Positions 36,518-43,778 of a stretch of DNA of 43,778 nt are shown piece by piece; position 1 is the stretch's first letter; each line of letters starts with the position of its first letter. Origin of the DNA: Lentisphaerae bacterium RIFOXYA12_64_32 (GTDB taxonomy: Bacteria > Verrucomicrobiota > Lentisphaeria > Oligosphaerales > YB12-FULL-65-16); the NCBI GenBank assembly GCA_001803235.1, contig MHBL01000068.1, positions 1 to 43,778 on the forward strand, written 5' to 3'. A model generated the notes under the pieces. That model had not been told where the DNA came from. It saw only the letters and a program-made list of their open reading frames with translations, and made no database searches. Made by a program: the position numbers and the translations under genes.

Positions 36518-38521
36518 TCACGGTTGCGGCCCCGCCGGCGGGCGCCGGACCACCCGCCGGTAGGCGATGTAGTCGCCGCCCTGCCGCAGCAGCAGGAGTT
36601 GCAGTCGCTCCCCCGGGACATCCGGATCATGCACGGCCAGTTCCTCCACATGCCCGGCGCCGTTCGGCGATATCTGCGACACAATCGAGAAGAAACCGTT
36701 GTCTCGCGGCGGCGCGCTGATCTCGCCGAAGAAGCGCAGCAGGGGTGCGACCTCGCTGTTCCCCAGACGCCAGCCCGGGTTCCTGACGGCTGCCTCACGT
36801 CGGGCAAGAGCACGGCGGCTCATGCCGCAGAGGTCATCCACGTACACCACCACCTCGGCGGTCCGAACCGGTGCAGAGGCTGCTCCGGTTCCAGTCCCCG
36901 CGGGGGCCTGCCCCGGCGACACACCGGCGGCGTCTGCGGGCCAGGCCGGCGCCGGCACCCCGGACGGTGCCGTCGCGAAGCCCATGGTCTTGACCATCTG
37001 CGGCTGCCACTGCCGCAGACGCAGCATCGCCTTGCACTGCACCGGGACCCTGCCCGTGAGCTCCGGTCCGGGCGGAGTCACGCGGCGTGCTCCGGACTCG
37101 GCGGCGCTCGGAGGTTCGACAACCGCGAACCACGCGTGCCGCACCTCGCTGGTCACATCGCGGTCTTTGGCCTGCAGCAACAGTTCCAGCCGGGTCGTCC
37201 GCAGCACCACGTCTCGCGCGTCGACATCGATCAGCACGAGGGCACGGCGCAAGTCCTCGCGGCCCCGGACATGCCGTGCCAGGATCAGGATGGCCGCCGT
37301 GAACCCCACGCACAGCACGGGAAACGACAGCCACGTCCAGTGCCGACAGCGCACCCATCCCAGCAGCAGGTAGTCTGCCGGACCAATAGCCAGCACGAAC
37401 AACAGAATGACGAGCAGGGCCAGCATCGGAGGCACGGCGGCGACGGCGCCCGGCATCAGGCTGCGGTACAGGGGCAGGATCGTGTCCACGGGCAACGGGC
37501 CCAGGATGTCCAACGCCGTGTCCGGGCGCACCTGACGCTTCTCGACCTGGGCAACCATGCTCTGGCGCACCTTCCAGAGGAAGATAATTGTCCGCCGCCA
37601 CTCCGCACTGGCGGGAGCCAAGTCGGACAGGACGCGGGTCGGGGCCAAAACCGCCCGCCCCAGCCCGACGTGAAAGCAACTCATCTTGTCGGTGGGGACG
37701 GTTGCCGGCAGCACCAGGTTCCCATCCAGGTCCAAACCAAACGGTGCGGAGTCCGCACCCGCCAGAGCACTCACGAAGGCGGCGTGGTGCGACGCGAGTC
37801 GCGGCCCGAGAACGACGCAGACACTGCCGCCGGCGCGGACCCAACGCAACAGCGCTTCGGCCTGGCCTGCCTTGAGCGCACTGAACCCCGTCGGCAGCAG
37901 GACCAGCACGTCGTACGCGCAGAGGTTCAGGGGCTCGGTGGGCAGGTCGGCGGGGGCAACGGTCTCGAACGAAGTCACCAATCCCATCCACGCAACCCCG
38001 TCGGGACCCGGCGCCAAAACCCGCGGTGACGAGGGGAGAAACGGGCTCAACTCCAATCCTTGCGCGGCGCTGACGAACGGCGCATCCAGCCTCGCCGGGG
38101 CTTCTACAACGCCCAGGACCAGAGAGCGCTGCATGGGGTTGGGCAGGCTCAATGGGAACCGGCCGAGGAAGACCGGGCCGTTGAGCGTCAGAAGCCGGAG
38201 GGTCAATTCCGGCTGCAACCGGAGTCCGACGGCGGGCAGCGGCTGAAGCATGATCCTGGACGTGCGCTCACCCGGTCCCAGCGCCGTCGGCTCGGTGCTC
38301 TGCCGCAGCAGCACGCGATCACCGTACCGGACCGTGAGTTCGAGGTTGCCCTCAATCAGGTCCTCGCCGTCCTGGCGCAGTGTCACGTCCAGTTCGATCG
38401 GGGCCCCGTTGCGGCTGACCGGCATCACTTGGTGCACGGATGCGGCAATCCCGGCCTGAACCGCTGAGAGCGGCCACACCAGCACGATGGTCAGCATCAG
38501 AATGCACGTCCAAACCGTCAT
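36518..38521 (-). CDS. Membrane protein of an ABC exporter operon
   Basis: A 667-residue protein. N-terminal residues 1-22 look like a signal peptide or anchor (MTVWTCILMLTIVLVWPLS). The following extracytoplasmic region contains YDVLVLLPTGFSALKAGQAE and LLRWVRAGGSVCVVLGP, which resemble the class I glutamine-amidotransferase-like fold found in DUF4350/GldG-type proteins. Two membrane helices lie near VPPMLALLVILLFVLAIG and FPVLCVGFTAAILILA, then a C-terminal soluble part of about 280 residues. Similar proteins accompany ABC-2 ATPase/permease pairs in many PVC bacteria and, in Bacteroidetes, the gliding GldFG transporter; the function here is unknown. It is the first gene of the operon. The ATG at 38521 has only a weak ribosome site, but the signal peptide starts there. 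Confidence 0.75.
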   Translation of the reverse strand: MTVWTCILMLTIVLVWPLSAVQAGIAASVHQVMPVSRNGAPIELDVTLRQDGEDLIEGNLELTVRYGDRVLLRQSTEPTALGPGERTSRIMLQPLPAVGLRLQPELTLRLLTLNGPVFLGRFPLSLPNPMQRSLVLGVVEAPARLDAPFVSAAQGLELSPFLPSSPRVLAPGPDGVAWMGLVTSFETVAPADLPTEPLNLCAYDVLVLLPTGFSALKAGQAEALLRWVRAGGSVCVVLGPRLASHHAAFVSALAGADSAPFGLDLDGNLVLPATVPTDKMSCFHVGLGRAVLAPTRVLSDLAPASAEWRRTIIFLWKVRQSMVAQVEKRQVRPDTALDILGPLPVDTILPLYRSLMPGAVAAVPPMLALLVILLFVLAIGPADYLLLGWVRCRHWTWLSFPVLCVGFTAAILILARHVRGREDLRRALVLIDVDARDVVLRTTRLELLLQAKDRDVTSEVRHAWFAVVEPPSAAESGARRVTPPGPELTGRVPVQCKAMLRLRQWQPQMVKTMGFATAPSGVPAPAWPADAAGVSPGQAPAGTGTGAASAPVRTAEVVVYVDDLCGMSRRALARREAAVRNPGWRLGNSEVAPLLRFFGEISAPPRDNGFFSIVSQISPNGAGHVEELAVHDPDVPGERLQLLLLRQGGDYIAYRRVVRRPPAGPQP

Positions 38522-38555
38522 CGCACCCCCGCCGGTGCCCCGCCCCCGCAGCCCC

Positions 38556-38687
38556 AGGGCTGTTTCATTCTCGCCTCTGGAGGCATGGAACGCAGGTGGC
38601 GCGGGACGTCCCGGACCGCAGTTCCCTCGGCCGAGGGACCGTCCGAGCCACTGACCCAACTCCCGAAACCGAGAATGAAACAGCCCT
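38556..38687. repeat. Inverted repeat enclosing a short palindromic copy
   Basis: AGGGCTGTTTCATTCTCG at 38556-38573 is the exact reverse complement of 38670-38687, an 18-bp perfect inverted pair. It encloses the 61-bp copy E of the dispersed repeat, so one element appears nested in another, or the outer arms were acquired with it. The rest of 38522-39529 holds further repeats and no gene. Confidence 0.85.
38593..38653 (+). repeat. Dispersed palindromic repeat, copy E (mini form)
   Basis: Only 61 bp: CAGGTGGCGCGGGACG... to ...CGTCCGAGCCACTG. Both ends of the family are preserved but nearly the whole middle is gone, leaving a single palindrome, CCCTCGG-CCGAGGG, in the centre. Confidence 0.8.
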
Positions 38688-38803
38688 GCCACGGACCGGA
38701 TCTGGCGAACCCAAGATGCGCCGCGCGCCACCAGGCTGCACATGGTGCCAAACGTACTCGCGGAAAACACGGGGCGCAAGACTCGATCGGCAACGGCATC
38801 GCG

Positions 38804-38883
38804 GTGCGTCAACAAAGGTGGAGCATAGCCCCCTGCCACCTTGTGTGGCAGGTGAATGGGTTCGGGTGGCTACAGCGCCGCAC
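38804..38883 (+). repeat. 80-bp direct repeat, copy 1
   Basis: Runs from GTGCGTCAACAAAGGTGGAG to GCTACAGCGCCGCAC and matches 43698-43778 at most positions. It contains the hairpin CTGCCACCTTGTGTGGCAG (7-bp stem). Confidence 0.75.
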
Positions 38884-38890
38884 TTTGACT

Positions 38891-38947
38891 CCCCCTCTTC
38901 CCTTGCCCCCGTCCGCCGGCGGCGGACGGGGGCAAGGGAAGAGGGGG
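38891..38947. repeat. Perfect 27-bp stem palindrome
   Basis: Bases 38891-38917 and 38921-38947 are exact reverse complements, with a 3-base centre GGC. Each arm begins CCCCCTCTTCCCTTGCCCCC. No T tract follows, so a simple terminator is unlikely; cruciform extrusion or RNA hairpin formation would be very strong. Confidence 0.9.
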
Positions 38948-39213
38948 CGGGCCTGCACGCTTGGCCGGCGAACCCGATTCACCCGTGGCACAAGGCCACG
39001 GGGGTCTCACGCACGGGCCAGCATCCGGTCGTTCCACCCGCGACTCCTAACCCGGCGTAGCCGGAACCAAGACCGACGCCGATTGCTGATCGTTGATTGC
39101 TGATTGCTGAAGTCCGCCCCCCCCCGACACTCGAAAAGCGTCGTTGCGATCGTCACAAAGTCTGCCAGAAAACGCGAGTTTGCAGTCGTGGGGTACCATG
39201 AAACTGAAAGGGC

Positions 39214-39293
39214 CCAGAGCCCGCGAGGACGCGGGCGCTCCAGGGTCTGGCACGGGGTCTGACTTGGAGCGCCCGCGTCCTCGCGGGCTCTGG
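39214..39293. repeat. Pair of 29-bp inverted copies of GC palindrome family 2
   Basis: 39214-39242 and 39265-39293 are perfect inverted 29-base copies, separated by 22 bases; each also contains its own hairpin CCCGCGAGGACGCGGG. Outer sequences ACCATGAAACTG (39195-39206) and CAGTTTCACCTTGGT (39307-39321) extend the symmetry imperfectly. The rightmost part is about 240 bases upstream of the HAD gene. Confidence 0.88.
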
Positions 39294-39529
39294 AAGCGTC
39301 GTTGCCAGTTTCACCTTGGTATGATCGTGCGGCACGCCGGCCGGGAAGCGCTGACGCATCACACGGCGGTGGCCGGGCCCCATCGAACCCGAGCCGCCGC
39401 GGTGCTATCTTACCGGCCGAACGCAACGCCTTGTGTCGGGTTCAGTTAAGGAACGGGCGCCGCGGGCGGGGCCCGCGCCGGTGCGCGGCGTCAAGCAGCA
39501 CGTCTTTCCACAGCAGCAGGGAACGGGCC

Positions 39530-40438
39530 ATGGCCAACTATACCAGAGCCGATCTGAGCGGATTCGTACCGCAGCACGACAGCTTCGTCGGCATCGACTC
39601 CGACGGGTGCGTATTCGACACCATGGAGGTCAAGCAGAAGCAGTTCTTCCATGGCCGGATTGTGTCGGTGTGGCGCCTGGCGCCGATCGAGCGGCACGTC
39701 CGACAGGCGGCGGAGTTCGTCAACCTCTACTCGCGGACTCGCGGTTCGAACCGGTTCGAAGCGCTCCTGCGTGTGTTCGAACTGCTGCAGCAGTGGCCTG
39801 ATGCCGTCGCCGGCGGGGCGCCGCTGCCCGACACTACGGCTCTGCGGGAGTACGTGCACTCGGGGCTGCCGCTCGGCAACCCAACGCTGCAAGCCGAGGT
39901 GAAACGGACCGGCAACCCCGAACTGGCGCGCCTGTTGGACTGGAGCCTGGCCGTGAACGCGGACATCGCGGCCGGGATGCCGGCCATTCCGCCGTTCCGT
40001 TGGGCACGGGAGAGTCTCGAATGCATCCGCCGGCACTCCGATGCCATCGTCGTCTCGCAGACGCCCGAAGAGGCGCTGCTGAACGAATGGCGCCAGCACG
40101 GCCTCGAAACGTATGTGCGGATCATCGCCGGCCAGGAACTGGGCACCAAAGCCGAGCAGTTGCGCCTTGCCACGACCGGCAGGTACGCACCGGAGCGGGT
40201 CCTGCTCATCGGCGACTCGCTCAATGATCTCAGCGCCGCACGCGACGCCGGTGTGCTGTTCTACCCCATCCGGCCGGGCTGCGAGGACGCGTCGTGGGAA
40301 CGGTTTGCACAGGAATCCTACGGCCGCTTCCGCGACGGCGCCTACGCGGGGGGCTACGAACAGGCGCTCGTTGCCGAATTCGAAGGCCTGCTCCCCGAAC
40401 ACCCCCCCTGGATGCGACACGCGCAGAACCCGTCATGA
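39530..40438 (+). CDS. HAD-superfamily hydrolase
   Basis: A 302-residue cytoplasmic phosphatase-like protein of the haloacid dehalogenase superfamily. Motif I is GIDSDGCVFDT, giving nucleophile Asp23 and general acid Asp25; motif II is the Ser/Thr of IVVSQTPEE; motif III Lys is in ELGTKAEQL; motif IV is IGDSLNDLSAA. A large helical insertion (about residues 40-165) after motif I is a C1-type cap domain and would set substrate choice. Probable activity is hydrolysis of a small phosphate ester, such as a sugar phosphate; the substrate is unknown. The ATG at 39530 is preceded by AGGGAA and lies 22 residues before motif I, as expected. The gene is followed by copy F of the dispersed repeat. Confidence 0.88.
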   Translation: MANYTRADLSGFVPQHDSFVGIDSDGCVFDTMEVKQKQFFHGRIVSVWRLAPIERHVRQAAEFVNLYSRTRGSNRFEALLRVFELLQQWPDAVAGGAPLPDTTALREYVHSGLPLGNPTLQAEVKRTGNPELARLLDWSLAVNADIAAGMPAIPPFRWARESLECIRRHSDAIVVSQTPEEALLNEWRQHGLETYVRIIAGQELGTKAEQLRLATTGRYAPERVLLIGDSLNDLSAARDAGVLFYPIRPGCEDASWERFAQESYGRFRDGAYAGGYEQALVAEFEGLLPEHPPWMRHAQNPS

Positions 40439-40540
40439 CCGCGCCACCCCTGACGGCTCGGAGGGGCCGGTTCTCTGTTGCCGTAATCTCAAAGCTGGAA
40501 ACAAGCGACGTGCCCCGGCGGGGATACGACCGAGCGCGCA

Positions 40541-40691
40541 CGTGGCTCGGCGCGTCGCGCGCCGTAGCGGGGTGCGTCGGCCGGCTCTGTCCGGCGAAAC
40601 GGCTCGCGCGACGACGGATCCCCGGCCGAAGACCTCGGTCCGGGACGGACCCGAGGCACTCTGCTGCGGTCCCGGAGGTCCCGCGCCACTG
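40541..40691 (-). repeat. Dispersed palindromic repeat, copy F (long form)
   Basis: About 150 bp, inverted relative to copy A, from GTGGCTCGGCGCG to TCCCGCGCCACTG, 102 bases after the HAD gene stop. It retains the internal GGATCC and TCCGGCGAAAC block of the long form. The remaining gap up to 40925 has no gene. Confidence 0.87.
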
Positions 40692-40925
40692 CCCGCCTTG
40701 CACCGCCGTTTCTCTCTCTGGATCTTCCCGCGCAGGTCGAAGTTTCTTAGAGAAACCGGGCCCATGAACCGCAACCGCCAATTGACGCCATGCGCGCGTC
40801 TGCCAAAGGGGCGTTTCCCTATCGTGTCGCGGCGTGGTACATTAGAGCCGGGGCTGGTGGGAGTATTGAGCCAGGGTCTGCGGGAACCGCGGGGAGCTTG
40901 AGCCCCGGTGGATTGGAACGACGAC

Positions 40926-42650
40926 ATGCGGAAATCATCCTACATCACGGCGTCGGCGGTACTGTCCGTGCTGCTGCACCTGTTCCTCCTGGCCTTTGCG
41001 GACCGGATCCGGCTTGCCGCGTTCACGTCGGTGCCGACCGAACCCGCGCAGAAGCCCCCGACAATGCGCCTGCACTCGGTGGACCTGCGGGACCGAGTCA
41101 TGAACCGCCCCACGCCGCGTGCCGATGCGGAGCAGGTCAAGCAGGAACTGCGCGAGATCACCCGCCGAACCGACGCGGTGCAGAAGATCTTCGAGGCGAA
41201 CAAGCTGACTGGCGAAGCGCCGCCACAGGTGCGGTTGGCCGGACTGGGGCGCAGCCTCCTGGCGCCGAAGCAACCCGAACCGACACCCGGGCGAGTCGCC
41301 ACGGCGCCGCGCCCAACCATTCTGGCCATTGACGCCTCCAAGCTCAGTCCGGAGCGGTTGGCCCTGAACCGGCAGTTCATCCCCAACGTGCCGCGGCAGA
41401 ACACGGACAAAATGCTGCCCAGCCTGGTGGCGAGCGGCGACCTGCAAAACGCACTGGGCAAGTCCTACGACGTGGGCATGCGCCTGTCGTTGCCGGGGTT
41501 CAAACCGTTGCCGCCGGGAGAACTGCCACCGGGAGCCGACGGTGGCGACGGCACGGCCGGACGCGAGGGCCTGGGGCCGCGCAACGGTGCAAAACTCTCC
41601 GGACTGGAAGACGGTCGTTTCCAGGGCATTGACCAGATGGACGCGCTGATGGCGGTGCGGTTGACCGTTTTCGAGGAACGCGACGGCAGCGGCGTCTTCC
41701 GGGTCGACATCTCCCCGAACCCGCGCAGTGAACGGCTGCAGTCGATCCCGAAGGACGTGGTCTTTGTCATCGACTGCTCGACCAGCATCTCACCGCAGAA
41801 GCTGGAACAGTTCCAAGTTGGGGCGGTGGAGGCCTTTGCCAGCCTGCAGCCCCAGGATCGGTTTAACGTGGTGTCGTTCCGCGACGAGCCGAACGTACTG
41901 TTCGACAAACCGGTGCCGGTGGATAAGACGCACCTGGACAAGGCGGTGCAGTACGTCCAGGCACTGGTCCGGGACGGAATGACGGACGTGTTCGCGGGCG
42001 TGGCCCCGTCGGTCACCGGCCAGACCGGCGACGAGGCGCGGCCGCTGCTGATCTACCTGATGACCGATGGCAAGTCCACGGTACGCGAGAGCCTTGCGAA
42101 CGACGCGCTCATCCGAAAGATCGTGGAACTGAACAAGGGCGATGTGTCCATCTACGCGTTCAGTGCCGGCCGCAGCGCGAACCTGCAATTGCTGGACTTC
42201 CTGGCGTACCACAACCGGGGCGCAAGCCTGCACAAGGAGAAGCTGGCGGAATTCCGCGGGAACATGGTCGGGTTCGTTGCTGGCCACTCCGACCTGATTG
42301 TCAGGGATGTGCGGTACCACGTGACCGGAGACCTGGCGGCGGAGATCTTCCCGAAGACGCTGCCGCACCTGTACCGGGGCGAAACGCTTTCCGTCTATGG
42401 CAGGTATCCGTCCGGGACGCAGGAGATTGCGCTCCAAGTGTATGGCCGCGATGCGGAAGGCAAACTCGAGGAACTGGTCTTCCGCGGCAGCGTACTGGAC
42501 GCCCCGCGGGCTTCGCCACAACTGGCGCTGGACTGGGCGGCGCAGAAGGTTTTTCACCTGATCGGAGAGCGGACTCTGAAACCCGCTCCGGAGATCGATG
42601 TTCAGATCCGGCAGGTCGCGGAGCGGTACAACCTGTTCATACCATACTAA
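40926..42650 (+). CDS. Membrane-anchored von Willebrand factor A protein
   Basis: A 574-residue protein. Residues 1-22 (MRKSSYITASAVLSVLLHLF) form a single N-terminal membrane anchor, followed by a periplasmic region of about 250 residues rich in Pro, Gly and charged residues. The VWA domain (about 270-430) has a complete metal-ion-dependent adhesion site: DCSTSIS (DxSxS), Thr in DGMTDVF and Asp in LMTDGKST. A C-terminal beta-rich part follows, ending NLFIPY. VWA proteins act as protein-binding modules, often in surface or assembly complexes; the partner is unknown. An in-frame GTG at 40908, 11 bases after GGGGAG, would add six residues and is possible. The TatC gene lies 200 bases downstream in the same direction. 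Confidence 0.87.
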   Translation: MRKSSYITASAVLSVLLHLFLLAFADRIRLAAFTSVPTEPAQKPPTMRLHSVDLRDRVMNRPTPRADAEQVKQELREITRRTDAVQKIFEANKLTGEAPPQVRLAGLGRSLLAPKQPEPTPGRVATAPRPTILAIDASKLSPERLALNRQFIPNVPRQNTDKMLPSLVASGDLQNALGKSYDVGMRLSLPGFKPLPPGELPPGADGGDGTAGREGLGPRNGAKLSGLEDGRFQGIDQMDALMAVRLTVFEERDGSGVFRVDISPNPRSERLQSIPKDVVFVIDCSTSISPQKLEQFQVGAVEAFASLQPQDRFNVVSFRDEPNVLFDKPVPVDKTHLDKAVQYVQALVRDGMTDVFAGVAPSVTGQTGDEARPLLIYLMTDGKSTVRESLANDALIRKIVELNKGDVSIYAFSAGRSANLQLLDFLAYHNRGASLHKEKLAEFRGNMVGFVAGHSDLIVRDVRYHVTGDLAAEIFPKTLPHLYRGETLSVYGRYPSGTQEIALQVYGRDAEGKLEELVFRGSVLDAPRASPQLALDWAAQKVFHLIGERTLKPAPEIDVQIRQVAERYNLFIPY

Positions 42651-42737
42651 TCGGAAGCGCGGAGTACGGCTAGGGCCTTTCCCTTAACACCGATACACAG
42701 AACACCGCCGCACGCACCTGGACACCCGGCGAGGGTT

Positions 42738-42820
42738 CAGCCCGCGAGACGCGGGCGCTCCAAGACACACCGTTTCTCCTGAACACCAAACGCCCCCCTC
42801 GACACCCGACACTCGACACG
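42738..42820 (+). repeat. Family 2 palindrome plus heptamer array
   Basis: CAGCCCGCGAGACGCGGGCG at 42738 is family 2 with one base deleted in the loop; then the inverted TTCTCCTGAACACC motif, and the heptamer array CGACACC-CGACACT-CGACACG at 42800-42820, ending 30 bases before the start codon at 42851. The layout mirrors, in inverse order, the composite element at 23060-23115. Confidence 0.75.
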
Positions 42821-42850
42821 CCAACCCCCATTCCGTGGACGTCCAAAGCT

Positions 42851-43600
42851 ATGGCTCAAGACAGCGAGGATACTGAGAAACGTATGTCCTTCTGGGATCA
42901 CCTGGAAGAACTGCGTTGGGTCATCCTCAAGTCGCTGGGCGTGCTGGCCGTGGCGACCGGACTCGGGTTTACTCTCACCGGCACCGTTTACCGGGCACTG
43001 GAATGGCCCCTGGCGCGCGTTCGAGACCGTGTGGACTTGATGTACACGACGCCGATGGCCGGGTTCCTGGTGCAGATCAAACTGGCGCTTCTGGCCGGGG
43101 CGGTCATCGCCGCGCCATTCATCCTCGGGTTCGCATGGTCGTTTGTCGCGCCGGGACTCAAGTCGGAGGAACGCCGGGTGGTCTGGTTCGGAGTCGGCAT
43201 GGGGTTTGTGTTCTTCTGCGCCGGAGTCGCGTTTGGGTACCTGTTGCTGCCGTGGGGAATCGCCTTCCTCGTGTCGCTGGGGTCACAGAATATCCGGCAG
43301 CTCTGGTCCGTGGATGGGTACATCTCGTTCTGCCTGCAGTTGCTGTTGGGATTCGGGATCGTGTTCCAACTCCCGGTCGTGCTGACCATCCTGCTGCGGC
43401 TGGGACTGGTGCAGGTACAGACCCTGTCGAAAGGCCGGCCGTACGCGGTGGTCCTCATCTTCATCACATCGGCCGTGCTGACGCCGACGACGGACATCAT
43501 CACGCAGGCGGCCATGGCCGTACCGTTGCTCATTCTGTACGAGACGAGCATCCTGATCGGGCGCTGGTTCGAGCGCCAGCAGGCACGCACACCAGACTGA
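42851..43600 (+). CDS. tatC: Sec-independent protein translocase TatC
   Basis: A 249-residue inner-membrane subunit of the twin-arginine translocase, which exports folded proteins and binds the twin-arginine signal. The N-terminus has the conserved SFWDHLEELRWVI (family signature HLxELR), six membrane helices follow, with the periplasmic-loop GLKSEERRVVW (conserved Glu before Arg-Arg, equivalent to the KxxERR loop), FQLPVVLTILLRLGLV and the conserved SAVLTPTTDIITQAAMAVP with Asp in the fifth-helix region. Length matches the family. No tatA/tatB gene is adjacent within the window. The ATG at 42851 lacks a strong Shine-Dalgarno; the conserved region begins 12 residues in. Confidence 0.96.
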   Translation: MAQDSEDTEKRMSFWDHLEELRWVILKSLGVLAVATGLGFTLTGTVYRALEWPLARVRDRVDLMYTTPMAGFLVQIKLALLAGAVIAAPFILGFAWSFVAPGLKSEERRVVWFGVGMGFVFFCAGVAFGYLLLPWGIAFLVSLGSQNIRQLWSVDGYISFCLQLLLGFGIVFQLPVVLTILLRLGLVQVQTLSKGRPYAVVLIFITSAVLTPTTDIITQAAMAVPLLILYETSILIGRWFERQQARTPD

Positions 43601-43697
43601 GCGGGCGCTGGAACCCGGACGGAGGAACTACGAAACACGCGAAAGGCGCGACAAGGAGAAGGATGGCGGTGGTAAGGACACAACACGTCAGGCCGTG

Positions 43698-43778
43698 CTG
43701 CGTCAGCAAAGGGTGGAGCACAGACACCTGCCACCTCGTGTGGCAGGTGAACAGGTTCACTTGGTTACTACGCCGCAC
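43698..43778 (+). repeat. 80-bp direct repeat, copy 2 (to window edge)
   Basis: CTGCGTCAGCAAAGGGTGGA to TTACTACGCCGCAC. It matches 38804-38883 in the same orientation, with the central hairpin CTGCCACCTCGTGTGGCAG. It may continue beyond the window. Confidence 0.75.

Overview
The window is 43.8 kb of GC-rich bacterial chromosome. It has no rRNA, tRNA, CRISPR array, phage or complete insertion sequence that I can see. The gene content fits a free-living, carbohydrate-degrading member of the PVC superphylum (Planctomycetes, Verrucomicrobia, Lentisphaerae, Kiritimatiellae) or a neighbouring candidate phylum. It includes a secreted EF-hand protein, a giant PPC/Ig-type secreted protein, a cytoplasmic GH29 alpha-L-fucosidase, several medium-chain dehydrogenases, a Gfo/Idh/MocA oxidoreductase, a DUF362 ferredoxin-like protein and a VWA protein with an N-terminal membrane anchor. 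That placement is an inference; no phylogenetic marker such as 16S rRNA or a ribosomal protein is present.

Layout. 0.4-5.6 kb: a secreted EF-hand protein, a 700-residue protein with a predicted six-hairpin (alpha/alpha) domain, and, on the minus strand, a phosphofructokinase followed by an AraC-type regulator. 6.1-9.3 kb: two medium-chain dehydrogenases and a small secreted PepSY-like protein with an Asp-rich tail. 9.8-18.0 kb: one gene for a 2748-residue secreted modular protein, flanked on both sides by remnants of regulatory genes (an AraC helix-turn-helix piece upstream, histidine-kinase and receiver pieces downstream). 18.6-20.5 kb: a DUF433 antitoxin-like gene translationally coupled to a membrane protein, then a second small membrane protein. 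20.9-27.3 kb: aldo/keto reductase, L-fuconolactonase-type amidohydrolase, zinc dehydrogenase, alpha-L-fucosidase and a DUF362 iron-sulphur protein; the first four read as an L-fucose release and oxidation locus. 27.3-31.5 kb (minus strand): a CHASE4 sensor kinase followed by a hybrid kinase with two receiver domains. 32.0-33.1 kb: a Gfo/Idh/MocA oxidoreductase. 33.3-38.5 kb (minus strand): a three-gene operon for an ABC-2 type exporter (accessory membrane protein, ATPase, permease). 39.5-43.6 kb: a HAD hydrolase, a VWA protein and TatC.

The most unusual aspect is between the genes. Almost every intergenic gap carries a palindromic or tandem element. The clearest is a family of six copies sharing the same ends but falling into three lengths (about 150, 116 and 61 bp), one of which supplies the last codons and the stop of a gene. 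There are also short motifs with a roughly 7-base period placed 15-39 bases upstream of five start codons, and several long perfect inverted repeats (20, 27, 27 and 29 bp arms). I found no complete transposase that would explain them. The giant secreted protein, whose C-terminal 640 residues I cannot assign to a family, is the best single-gene candidate for something undescribed.
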